Below are positions 40,736-50,385 of a DNA stretch of 64,000 nucleotides, piece after piece (position 1 is the first letter of the stretch; every line of letters starts with the position of its first letter). Made by a program: the position numbers and the translations under genes. The notes under the pieces were generated by a model. That model had not been told where the DNA came from. It did not search any database and saw only the letters and a program-made list of their open reading frames with translations. Source of the DNA: Pontederia crassipes (taxonomy: Eukaryota > Streptophyta > Magnoliopsida > Commelinales > Pontederiaceae); the NCBI GenBank assembly GCA_030549335.1, contig CM060193.1, positions 43,757,391 through 43,821,390 on the forward strand, in the 5' to 3' direction.

Positions 40736-41300
40736 CCGTCAGCGACAAGGTCTGAGCGGCAGCGAGCATCGACACCCAACATCGAGCAGTGGCAAGAGTC
40801 GTCGATGTCGATCGAGCAGTGACAGTGGGCAATGGCAGCGGCAAGATCTATCATCGACGTCGAATGAGCAGCGACAACAGCAGTGAGTAGAGGCAGCAAC
40901 TGTGGCAAGATCGTCAACATCGATCGAACAACGGCAGCCGTAGTGAACAGTGGCAACGGGCAGCGGCAAGATCTGTCGTCGACGTCGATCGAGCAGCGGT
41001 TTGCATCGGTAGCGGGCGAAGAAGGACGTCAGCCGGCGCGAGCCGCGGCAACGGCAGCAAGCGAGGAAGGATTTCAGCCGGCATGAGCCACGGCACCGGC
41101 AGCGAGCATCGACGACGGCCAAGATCTATCGTCGACGTCGATCGAGCAGCGGCAGTCGCAGTGGTAGCGGGCGAGAAAGGAGGTCACTGGTGCGAGCTGC
41201 AGCAATGGATGCGAGCGGCGGCGGCGGCAGCCAAAATGTGTGCGCGGCAAGATATGTCGTCGACGTCGCGGCAACAGGGAAGGAAGGAAATCGGCCGGCT
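40736..41300. repeat. GC-rich degenerate repeat built on GACGTCGATCGAGCAGCGG words
   Basis: The words GTCGACGTCGATCGAGCAG, AGCGGCAGC, AAGATCTATCGTCGACG and GCGAGC..CGACG recur at irregular spacing. The open frames on both strands (up to 127 codons) come from this repetitive, stop-poor composition and show no domain. It is sharply bounded by AT-rich DNA. Confidence 0.6.
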
Positions 41301-41535
41301 AGATCTATGCAAGTCGAACATAGGGAAGAAAGCCTATGATTCGTACCGATTTTTTGTTGTCGGATTTTTTTCTGTTAAAGCGCGCCAAAGTTAGATGAAC
41401 CACCTTTATCACCGTCAAATGCGAATAGGACAGTCGCGCAGGGAGGGGGAGGATGGCCGTCCCTTTTTAAATATGGAGGACGTCCATTAATTAATTAATT
41501 AATTATTATTTCTACACGTTTTTTAAAGTCTGATT
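41301..41535. other. Short spacer
   Basis: Nothing recognised, apart from a short ATTA repeat near 41487-41505. Confidence 0.4.
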
Positions 41536-41538
41536 ATG

Positions 41539-41795
41539 CGCAGGAATCTACTTGGGGCCGGAGTTAGATAGCTATAAAAGGCTATCTATCGATCGATTAG
41601 GTGGTAATCATCAAAACATTGCTTTTAACTCACGCAGGAATCTACTTGGGTCGGATCCTCGTAGCTATAAAAGGCCATCTATCAATGGTTCAGGTGGCAA
41701 TCATCAAAACACTGCTTTTAACTCGCGCAGGAACCTACTTGGGTCGGAATTGGATCCTCGTAGCTATAAAAGGCAATCATCAAAACATAGCATAA
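41539..41795 (+). repeat. Three-copy ~95-bp tandem repeat containing TATAAAAGG
   Basis: Each unit reads GCAGGAA(T/C)CTACTTGGG..., then TAGCTATAAAAGG, then AATCATCAAAACA.TGCTTTTAA. Units start near 41540, 41634 and 41729; the third is shorter. The first and second units also share a CATCTATC/CTATCTATC block after the TATAAAAGG. Confidence 0.85.
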
Positions 41796-42472
41796 AATAC
41801 AAAAAATACAAAAAAAGACAGAATAAAATTCACAGTATACAATAAATAACTAAATACAAAAGTAGAAGAAGTCACTTTATTTCTAAAAACTTATAAAATG
41901 ACAGATGGCATTTTTTCAATCAAGCCTCCACTTAGAATATTAGTCTTAAAGAGCTTTTTATCATTATTAAACTAATTTAGATAGGTGATGTCAATAAAAA
42001 AGGAACAATTTTAACACAAAGATATAACTATGTGCATAATATTAAAATAAATTATTAAAGATAGTGGCAATCTCGGGCGAATTGGGGACAAAGACAACGT
42101 TTTCAGGCGAGCAGGTGATGGGCGCCTAGGCCACCTCGAGGTCATCGGAACCTTCGACTAAGTCGTCGCTCACTTCAGGGCAGCGGCGACTGGAGAAGGT
42201 AGGCAACGATGGCGATGTTCGTGAGAAGGACGATGCAGCGTTCGAAGATCGGTTTAGATCCAGTTTAGCATGCGCACAAACTATTGTAGCCATGGGATGA
42301 AATACGATGACTTTCAAACTAGGTAAGGCGATCCTACCCACTTGAGTGGGTAGAGTGCCATTAAATCTTTTTTTTAAGGAAAATAGACTCTTTTGTGCCC
42401 ATCAGATGGTCGGCACAACCGGTTTGGCAGGGAAAAAGTTGGTGGTTCAACAAGAAAAAAATTTGACAGTTC
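41796..42472. other. Intergenic stretch
   Basis: AT-rich, then a GC-richer block (42060-42310) with a 71-codon minus frame lacking recognisable features. No gene is supported. Confidence 0.4.

Positions 42473-42500
<28 letters not shown>
42473..42500 (+). repeat. Run of 28 consecutive G
   Basis: An uninterrupted poly-G tract directly before TTATAAAGGTGTA. The paralogous site at about 49890 has only 7 G before the same TTATAAAGGTGTA. Confidence 0.9.
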
Positions 42501-42503
<3 letters not shown>

Positions 42504-42513
42504 TAAAGGTGTA

Positions 42514-42700
42514 GGCTGCGTTTGGATAGCCCGAACAATCCAGAACATTTGATTGTTCTGCCAAACACAATCAAATGTTCTGGTGGGGCCCACCGGAGCA
42601 TTTGTTCCAGTCAACGCAGTATGTTCGCAAATGTTCTCAGAAAAAAAGTTCTCGCATTGCGCGAGAACTTTGCAAATGTTCCGATGGAAGCCGAACCACC
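42514..42700 (+). promoter_or_regulatory. Left end of the Harbinger element with subterminal GTTC/GAAC words
   Basis: After the terminal repeat the sequence contains many GAACA, TGTTC and GTTCT words in both orientations, including AAAGTTCTCGC/GCGAGAACTTTG, which forms a hairpin around 42647-42673. Similar words fill the right end (49280-49438). These are candidate binding sites for the element's proteins. Confidence 0.6.
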
Positions 42701-43649
42701 TCGAATCCCATGCCGCATTTTGCCCCAAATCTATTGTACTATCGTCTCGTCGAAGAAATGTCTATTGCTTCATTGCTATCCGAAATCGCTCGCTCGCCCC
42801 TCTCTCCGACGACGTTCGTCAGACGCACGACGGCGGACGACGGCAAGAACGCCGAAGATAAGCCACAGGTGAGATCTCTTTCCTTTTCCGATAGTTTTTC
42901 CACACCTGCTAAGATTGCTCTCGTTCCATGAAGTTTTCCTTCATCGTCTTCGTCGTCCGATAATGTAATGCCGGATTTGGTGGTTTAGGGTCGATCTGTT
43001 TCCGCGGTTCGACGTTCGTCGATGATCGTTGGATTATATTACCACATTGGGTCCTTTTTGTGTCCGACGAAAGTAGAAGCATCCTAGGGTTTCATTATGT
43101 CATTCTGTCAAACATTGATCCCTATCTTTTTTTCGTCGACTATAGCTGCCGGAATATTGTACACACAACCTCTCTCTCTTTGATCGGTCGTCCCCCCCTC
43201 TCTCCCCAAGGAAAACTCTAGCCGTGAAAGAAAACGTCGAGGACCTTAGCTTTGCCTATGATAACCGCCTTTTGATGGTCGGCCGCTCTCTGCCAACTCT
43301 ACTCAGTCAGGCAGCCCCACCGGAGTCTTCACAGCCCAAGCCCCCAACTCTTCTTCTCGATCAACGGCCACCGTCTTCAGATCTGCGATTTCAGACCTGC
43401 GATTTCAGATCTGGTGACATACTTGCAAATTCTGATTTCCAACTGCAATTCATGTCCACGGTCATGTCATGATGCCGGCAGGTTGCCGTTAATTTATCTT
43501 TAAGTATGATGAAGTTTGTGCAAATTTGTGCTGAAATGTTAGTCGGCAGGTTTCTAACTGCAAATAATGTCCACGGTCATGTCATGTTTGGCGGCAGGTT
43601 GCCGTTAATTAGTCTTGTTTGGTTTTGTTTGTGCAAATTGGTGAGATTT

Positions 43650-43895
43650 TATAATGCTAATTATGATTCTATCTATATCTTTGTTGTTTATATATTTGAT
43701 TTCAATTTCTGTTTTCATCATTGCAATCTATTTGCTTTGTTATAATGTTATCATGTTAATTATGATTCTATCTATATCTTTGTTGTTTATATATTTGATT
43801 TCTATTTCTGTTTATATCTTTGCTTTCTATTTGCTTTGTTATAATGTTATAATGTTAATTATGATTCCGTTTATATCTTTGCTAAATCTATTTGC
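43650..43895 (+). repeat. ~98-bp tandem repeat inside the Harbinger element
   Basis: Two full and one partial copy of a unit running TTAATTATGATTC.., TATATCTTTG, ATTTGCTTTGTTATAATGTTA. The 98-codon frame over it is repeat-derived. Confidence 0.85.
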
Positions 43896-44869
43896 TTTAG
43901 ATACATTTAAGCCTGCAGCTGTGTGGATGCTTAGCCAGATGATTCTGTGATTTATGCATTTCTGTATAAATCGTATTCATGTTAGGTGCAAGGATTAGAG
44001 AAATTGTGGATTCCTTCTGGAGTCCTTAATGTTTGTTATGATTGGTTTAGTTTGTTACAGCTGGTTGGTTATTATGATATTTGTTATGATTGAATTAGTT
44101 TCTCACATGCTGGTTGGTTAAAAGGATTTTTTCCCTTCTTTTTTTCCCACAACACTTGGCCTCTCAGTGTGGACTCACCTTCATGAAACCTTTGGCAAGT
44201 GATTGACAATTTTGGACAATTACCTTGCAAGGGGCCATCTACTTTTAACCATTATTCGTCTGACCTTTTGTACTCACCTTGCAAGGGGCCGTCCTGAAAA
44301 TGTTTAACTTCTGATTTCTTGATAACAGTTTGCCGTCGAGGCGTACCTCGTGTTGCATTACATTTTTCTTCGATAAGGCACTTGGGTTAATTTCTTACAA
44401 TTGAATGTCCCCGTAGCTTGCGAGAGAAGGGCCGATCCCGCATTCTCCACCGTGACGACGTTGGAGCTTTCAAGGAGCATTGAGGTACATTATCGGTGTT
44501 TTAATTTATTTCATTTTCATGCTGAATACTGAACATAGCATAGCAATAGCAATATTATATACATTCTCGGTGTTTTAGTACTATCGTCACAGTAATATCA
44601 ATATTATGTTAATTCTTGCACCGCATGTTGCTATATACGTTGATCCCTAATTTCTTGAATCGCATTATCATGTTCTGATTGAATCAGTTTATAATGACTT
44701 TGCCATATCAGTTCAATAGGACTAATTAACAAAGTGCTATATCGTGCGACAATACTAGAACATTTATGTATGATATCTTATAGACAGCCATGTGTTCGAA
44801 TATTACATTTATGTATGATATGCGAACACTTTCCAAAATTTATTCATTTTGGTGTTCTATATACAACCA

Positions 44870-45832
44870 TGAGTTCCAATAAAGGAAAAAAAAGATCAAC
44901 TCTTCAGAGAAGGCACGATCCAGCCATTGGTCGCTAAATATGGATGCCTTCTTCGTTGGGATGATGATGCAAGAGAACGTGGATGGTTATTTCCGGGGTA
45001 ACACATTTGCGCCAGAAGAGTGGAAAAGGATGTGCAACAGGTTCAACGGGCACTTTGGTGAGTGAATGGCTATCGAGCATATGAAGAATCATCTCAAAGT
45101 GATGAAAAGAAATTTCGAGTTGTGTCGGACTCTTGCAAACAAGAGCGGATGGGGATGGGATCCGGAGAAGTGTATGCCACAGCCACCGAAAGAGGGAATG
45201 TGGGAGGAAGTGATAGTGGTGAGCAGTCGTGCTTTTCTAAATCTCTTTCCACCCAACACTAAGACCATCGGTTTGTACTGACGTTTCCATCTTCACTGTA
45301 CCAGGTTAACAAAGATTACATGAGGGTGAAGAACAAAATGTTTCCTCATTACGACGACTTCGTCTTCTTGTTTGCCAAGAACATTGCCACGGGCAAAGAG
45401 GCATGTACGACCACCAAACTCATTGACTTAGAGGAGGAAGAAGATAGCTCCGACGCTAACATTATTGACATGACCACACCCACCGCTTATGGAGTAGAAA
45501 AACAAAACAACGATGATCCTACCGAATGCAGATTACCAAGTTCTTATGGAACAACTTCTTCGGGCAAGAGAACCAGGTCCATTTCCATTCCAATCACGTC
45601 GAAGAAGAAGAAAAGTGTTAAGGGTGTGGATTTGGTTGTACAGGAGATAGCTTTGAAGAAATTGAAGCTCATTGAAGATTTGCTGGCCGTACAACAGAAT
45701 AAGAATCCTTTCTCATTGGCCGATCAGTGTTGGGCGAAGCTGGAAGAGAGGCTGCCCAACCTTCCCTTGAATGTGAAGTTGGCGGTCGCTGATGCATTCA
45801 AAGATGAGAAAGAGTTGTTGACGTTCATGTGA
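44870..45832 (+). pseudogene. Harbinger ORF1: Myb/SANT-like DNA-binding protein, broken
   Basis: A basic leader (ATG at 44870, MSSNKGKKRSTLQRRHDP) stops at 44937. The domain continues in another frame from 44940: MDAFFVGMMMQENVDGYFRG, EEWKRMCNRFNGHFGE. An in-frame TGA (45063-45065) is followed by MKNHLKVMKRNFELCRTL, GWGWDPEKCM, MWEEVIV. An intron 45219-45304 (GTGAGC...TACCAG) leads to NKDYMRVKNKMFPHYDD. This is the Myb/SANT-like (MSL) fold found in PIF/Harbinger ORF1 proteins, which partner the transposase in binding element ends and entering the nucleus. The second half has an acidic run, a basic patch SKKKKS and a Leu-rich C-terminal helix region (LKLIEDLLAVQ). One frameshift and one stop disable it. 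Confidence 0.82.
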
Positions 45833-45862
45833 TGCGACGATCAAATGCTTTAGACATGGATA

Positions 45863-46225
45863 ATGAGAAAGGTGTCAGAGTACTATCGTCTCCCCCCTCC
45901 GGCACCGTCGCAAATGCCGTTCACAACCTTCTCAACTGAGGATCCACAACAACCGCGTGCAGCACGTGGGGTACCACCGGTCACTACTACGGTCACATTT
46001 ACAGCATCACCAGCGTACCCCCCTTCTGATTTCCGTCCGTCCTTTGGAGCCGGTAGTATGCCGAATCCCTTTGCTACGTTCCAAAGCTCGCCGAATCCGT
46101 TTTGTAGTCCGAGCAAAGTAATGCGGCCTACAGAAGGGAGTTTCGCATTACCTTCTCGACGTTTCATTCCACCTAGGGCGAGTGGCGAGGGGGTTGAGGA
46201 GGAAGATTTGAGCGGGGAAGAGTAG
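45863..46225 (+). CDS. Pro-rich ORF of unknown function within the Harbinger element
   Basis: 120 codons in the same frame as the end of ORF1 but after two stops (45833 and 45851). The translation is rich in Pro, Ser, Phe (PPPAPSQMPFTTF, NPFATFQSSPNPF) and ends in an acidic tail (EGVEEEDLSGEE). I recognise no domain. It may be a former C-terminal extension of ORF1 cut off by stops, or an untranslated spacer that happens to be open. The opposite strand is also open (45883-46167), which weakens the case. Confidence 0.35.
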   Translation: MRKVSEYYRLPPPAPSQMPFTTFSTEDPQQPRAARGVPPVTTTVTFTASPAYPPSDFRPSFGAGSMPNPFATFQSSPNPFCSPSKVMRPTEGSFALPSRRFIPPRASGEGVEEEDLSGEE

Positions 46226-46471
46226 ATCTGTTATTAGTAGTATGCTCGAGTTATCTTTAGATCCATGTACTTTTTTCTTAGCATGTTGCTTTATGTAAGA
46301 TATTTCGTCGAATATTGTAATCTATTTAGTAGCAGTATGGCGCCTGTGCTTTGAAACACTCACCAGACTTTGTATTTCTTAATTTATGACTTAGACGTTT
46401 AATTATGTTGTGATGAATTTACTTTTATGACTACTCATTTTTTATTGCGCGTTATATCAGCTTGTGTTAAA

Positions 46472-47796
46472 TGGCAGATGAATACTGAACAATTGTTGTC
46501 CTCCTTCGTTGAGGGCTTGATTTTCGACGAACTTCATGAAGACGTCGTGGATGATTCATCAGAAGGTCACGTCGATGAGGCAAATGGGACACCGACCTCC
46601 GTGTGCATCCTGAAGCTACCCTGTCGGACATGCCCGTTCACTGGAGATCAAGCCGTTAATGAAATATTGAATGGCCATCCGAAAAGGGGTATCATCATTT
46701 CGGGGTTGAAAACACAACTTTTATGATGTTGGAGGAGCTACTTGTTTCTCGTGGACTTCTTGCATCGACAAAGTATGTCAGTGCACGGGAACAACTGGCC
46801 ATCGTTTTATTTGCGATTCACAGAGATGAAACAAATAGGGACATACAAGAGGAGTTTCAGCACTCTGGTGAAACAATTTCACGGCACTTCAGGAATGTCT
46901 TGAAAGCTATTTGTTCATTAAGCGACGAGTTCATAGTAATGCCGGGTGAAGATGTAGGTGTTCACCCTCGAGTGCGGGACAATCGCAGATTCTATCCGTA
47001 CTTTGCGGTAAGTGATATTGCGTGCACTTGTAAACCAAAATTATAGTTGAATATTTTCATTAACCTTCATTGAATTCTCAATACAGAATGCGTTAGGTGC
47101 TGTCGACGGAACTCACATCCCAGCTCATGTACCAAAATTGAAATCAGTGCCGTATCAAAATCGTAAAGGTTTTCTCTCACAAAACGTCATGGCAGCCGCG
47201 TCTTTTGACCACACCTTCTTATTCGTTTGTGCTGGTTGGGAAGGTTCAGCAGGCGATATGAAGGTCTTGAGGTGGTGCTTCGAAAGGAAGGAATTTCGCG
47301 TACCCGACGGTAGGCATTTGTAACCCTTATTTTCGAAACGTTGCTTGTAGGAAAGTACTTTCTTGTGGACTCAGGTTATGCGAATTTCGACAAGTTCATA
47401 GCACCCTATCGAGGAGGCAGGTATCATATGGGGAATTGTCATGCGAAGGACATTTTTAATCACTGGCATGCTCAGTTGCGGAATTGTGTGGAAAAGTCAT
47501 TCAGAATTCTGAAAAAAAGGTTTCGGATACTTCGTAGCCCCATGCAATTTCCGTTGAAGATTCAAAAGTACATTGTCATAGCATGTTGCATAATACACAA
47601 CATCATAAGACGTCATCAAGGAGGCGACAAGTACTTCAATATGACGATCGAGCCCGAACCTGAAGTGGTCCGTGCGGGTGACTTGACACCTTCTGTGCCC
47701 GCCTCATCAACCGAAAGAACAAGAGGCGACATTCTTCGGGATGGTATAGCAGCTAGGATATGGGCTGATCATCGAAGGCGTAGACGTAAGACTTAA
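46472..47796 (+). pseudogene. Harbinger transposase (HARBI1-like, DDE_Tnp_4), frameshifted
   Basis: The N-terminal frame from 46472 contains LPCRTCPFTGDQAVNEILNG then HPKR and loses frame near 46690. The body continues in another frame as FGVENTTFMMLEELLVSRGL, HSGETISRHFRNVLKAI and RRFYPYFA. Intron 47008-47096 (GTAAGT...TACAG) precedes NALGAVDGTHIPAHV with the first catalytic Asp. FVCAGWEGSAGDMKVL has the second. Intron 47310-47350 follows GTACCCGACG, then GKYFLVDSGYANFDKF, APYRGGRYHM and NCVEKSFRILKKRFRIL with the catalytic Glu. The stop is at 47794. All three acidic residues remain. The single visible defect is the small indel near 46690, after the start region. Confidence 0.9.
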
Positions 47797-48116
47797 CTTA
47801 TAATTAAAATAGTTATCGCGACTCGTCTACTACTAAATGAAACTTTTACATATATATACTATATGTGACCTATCCTAACATATCTTGCTTATCTCACATA
47901 TTTTATTTACCATGAGGTGCTTGTCACTTTTCTTAATATTTTATTTAGCATGAGGTGCTTGTCACTTTTCTTAATTTTGTTTAGTTGCATGAACCGCCTT
48001 TTTGGTTTCCTGTCGAATATTTGTTGCCGTCAGGTTATCCTTTTTAGTTTGCCGACAATAATTCAATTTGTTCACTCACGCTATTCATGCAGGACACCTT
48101 ACCACAGAGGATTAGG

Positions 48117-48515
48117 ATGGCTACCCGTAGATTTTATGTTGTATATGAAGGTTGCAAACCAGGTATATATAACACCTGGTCTGAATGTCAAGCACAAGTG
48201 TCAGGTTATCCTTATTGTGTGTACAAGAGGTTTGACTCCTTTGATGCAACCGCAGCTTCCCTTTTAAAGTATTGTGAAATGCAGGACGACAATTACACGA
48301 AGCTACCAAACAATTATGAACTACCTATTAAACATCGACATGTTATTTTGCCATCTCAAACTCCATCCTCTTCAGTTTCTAATGTTGAACAGCCACTCCA
48401 AAATTTTCAGTGTGGATGCAATTGTCGAAGGAACCTCGTACTACTTATCTTTGTGTGTGCATTGTTGTTCTATGTTGTAGCTAAGATTGCTTGTAATTGT
48501 GGTAGCAAGGTGTGA
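48117..48515 (+). CDS. Extra Harbinger ORF: RNase H1 N-terminal (viroplasmin-like) domain plus membrane segment
   Basis: A 132-residue open frame 321 bp downstream of the transposase, same strand. Residues 4-50 (RRFYVVYEGCKPGIYNTWSE, CQAQVSGYPYCVYKRFDSF) match the RNase H1 N-terminal/Cauli_VI fold, which in RNase H1 binds RNA/DNA hybrid or duplex RNA. A polar Ser/Thr/Pro linker follows. The C-terminus has FQCGCNCRRN, a hydrophobic run LVLLIFVCALLFYVVAKIA and a final CNCGSKV, i.e. a likely tail anchor bracketed by Cys pairs. There is no RNase H catalytic domain. I chose the start at 48117 because MATRR leads straight into the domain and the upstream CATGCAG/GACACC looks like an acceptor. The frame has no lesions, unlike its neighbours. 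Its function in the element is unknown; targeting to a membrane and binding of nucleic acid are inferences. Confidence 0.7.
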   Translation: MATRRFYVVYEGCKPGIYNTWSECQAQVSGYPYCVYKRFDSFDATAASLLKYCEMQDDNYTKLPNNYELPIKHRHVILPSQTPSSSVSNVEQPLQNFQCGCNCRRNLVLLIFVCALLFYVVAKIACNCGSKV

Positions 48516-48960
48516 GTTAGACCATGCACTGATGTCATTTTGAACATGGACGTGTTGCTGTGCTGTGTGGATGCTAAGATTGCTGTGCAAACTGATGTCA
48601 TTTTGACCATGAATTTGTTGCTGCGATGTGTGCACTACGTTTGTATTCAAATATATTTTCGTACTCTCATTGTGATGTAATCTAAGATGTGCTATGATAT
48701 GCTGTTATAACTTGGTTGTGCTTGTTGTTGAATTTAAGTGTTGTTGCGTTTCGTTGGGAAATGGATGATTGTGTTTGTTCATGACATGCTCCTCATATTT
48801 TATTGTAGAATTATTGTGTATGTTTAATTATGTCAGTGTGGATGGACTTGTCGAAAGAACATTAATCTCTCTCTTTTGTGTGTGCAATCCCATATATTTC
48901 TCAGCCAAGATTACATCCAATTGTGGCAGCAAGAATTCGCGTAGACCATGCGATGTATAC
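48407..48960 (+). repeat. Degenerate duplication of the tail-anchor coding segment
   Basis: The segment 48407-48535 (from CAGTGTGGATG through TTTGTGTGTGC and TAATTGTGG.AGCAAG to TAGACCATGC) recurs at about 48834-48955 with substitutions and small gaps. The second copy would read QCG.TCR... and SNCGSK but is frame-disturbed. Between the copies there is also a shorter repeat (ACTGATGTCATTTTGA) at 48529 and 48591. Confidence 0.75.
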
Positions 48961-49279
48961 TACTGAATTAAGTCCTGCTATGTGCTGTGATAAATGCACT
49001 GATTCTTTTTTCAAATTTTTTTTCGTAAGCTATATACTGTCGTAAACTGATACGTGTTGTGATCTCTATCATGTTGTTACTAATCTTCTCCGAGCTCACT
49101 TACCCCAAATGGTATGTTCTAATTTCAGAATTGGTTACCAGATGAATTCGTTCAAGTTAGGTGTTAAATACTATCTAGTTTTTTCGCAAAAATTTCATTC
49201 GTTAGTCATGTGTTCGATACAGTTTGATACGGCAGAGAAGGTCGTTTCCATTTTGGTGCCAGGCGAGCGAACTTCTCCA

Positions 49280-49438
49280 AACGGGCAAGAGAACAAAATG
49301 GAACTTTGCCGTCACGTCTTACCCAGAAGTTCGCACGAGATGAAGAATTTGTCCAAACGTAATACTAGAACTTCTGAGTCAAATCAAAGAAGTTCAAAGA
49401 ACTAATGTTCTCAAGTTCTATAGGAGCCAAACACAGCC
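49280..49438 (+). promoter_or_regulatory. Right end of the Harbinger element
   Basis: AGAAC, GTTCT, GAACTT and AAGTTC words cluster between 49265 and 49420, then GGAGCCAAACACAGCC ends the element. It mirrors the left end in motif type but not in exact sequence. Confidence 0.6.
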
Positions 49439-50385
49439 GTAAGGTTTTTCTTGCTCTCTCTCCCCACACGGCGGATGCCTTCCTCGCGCGGCGTCCCGCT
49501 GCCCCTTGCGCGACAACCTTGAGCATAAGATCTCGTCCTTCGCCGACCGCCGACCGTCGACCGTCGACCATATCTACGCGTGAGAGGGCCCGACCCAATT
49601 GTCGGCGAGCATATCCCCACGGTCCTGACCTCGAGCACCCCACCTCGAGCTCGCCGAATGCTGCCGACCTCCTATCACCCCCGTCGTGGTGCTACGACCT
49701 CCGCAACGACCTCCCGCGACCCCACACCACCACTGAGCGCCGCCGCATGCCGCACGCCGAGCGCCGCCGCATGCCGCACCTCGACCCCTCCACACGCCAC
49801 CGCCCCATCGTTGTCGAGCTCTCCCGCTCTACCGCCGAGCCCGCCCGCCCCGCTGCTGATACATGGAGATCTCCCGCTCTGCCGATACATGGGGGGGTTA
49901 TAAAGGTGTAGGGTTTTTCTTGCTCTCTCTCCCCAAGCGGCGGATGCCTCTCCCCTGCTCTCTCTCTCTCCGCGTGGCGGACGGCTGCGGAGACAATTGT
50001 TCTCTCCTCGCGCGGTGCTACATCCCGCTGCCCCTTGCGCGACAACCTCGAGCATCGGATCTCGTCCTTCGCCGACCGCTGACCATATCTACGCATGAGA
50101 GGGCCCGATCCAATTGTCGGCGAGCATATCCCCATGGTCCTGACCTCGAGCACCCCGCCTCGAGCTTGCCGAATGCTGCCGACCTCCTATCACCCCCGCC
50201 GTGGTGCTACGACCTCCGCAACGACCTCCCACGACCCCACACCACCGCTGAGCGCCGCCGCATGCCGCACGCCGAGCGCCGCCGCATGCCGCAACTCGAC
50301 CCCGCCGCACACCACCGTCCCATTGTCGTCGAGCTCTCCCGCTCTGCCACCGAGCCCGCCCGCCCCATTGCCGATACATGGAGGC
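49439..50385. repeat. GC-rich ~0.47-kb tandem duplication flanking the Harbinger element
   Basis: Unit 1 starts at about 49441 (AGGTTTTTCTTGCTCTCTCTC) and unit 2 at about 49911 (GGGTTTTTCTTGC). Both contain GAGAGGGCCCGA, CAATTGTCGGCGAGCATATC, GCCGACCTCCTATCACCCCC and GAGCGCCGCCGCATGCCGCA, and end GATACATGG. Unit 1 lacks about 60 bp near its start. The many overlapping open frames on both strands are composition artefacts shared by the two units; none is called as a gene. Confidence 0.85.

Larger units (their letters stand above)
42514..49438 (+). mobile_element. PIF/Harbinger DNA transposon, 6.9 kb
   Basis: The ends are GGCTGCGTTTGG (42514) and CCAAACACAGCC (to 49438), a 12-bp inverted repeat with one mismatch. 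The flanking 3-bp duplication is GTA (42511-42513 and 49439-49441). A paralogous copy of the flank without the element is present at about 49897-49935 (TTATAAAGGTGTA followed by GGGTTTTTCTTGC) and confirms the boundaries. Inside, all on the plus strand, are a Myb/SANT-like ORF, a Pro-rich ORF, a DDE transposase with two introns, and an extra ORF with an RNase H1 N-terminal domain. Both subterminal regions are enriched in GTTCT/AGAAC words. The two transposition ORFs carry disabling mutations. Confidence 0.92.

Noticed and set aside
40654-41394. Arg/Cys-rich or Ala-rich proteins on both strands
   Set aside because: Products of a degenerate GACGTCGATCGAGCAGC repeat; no conserved domain.
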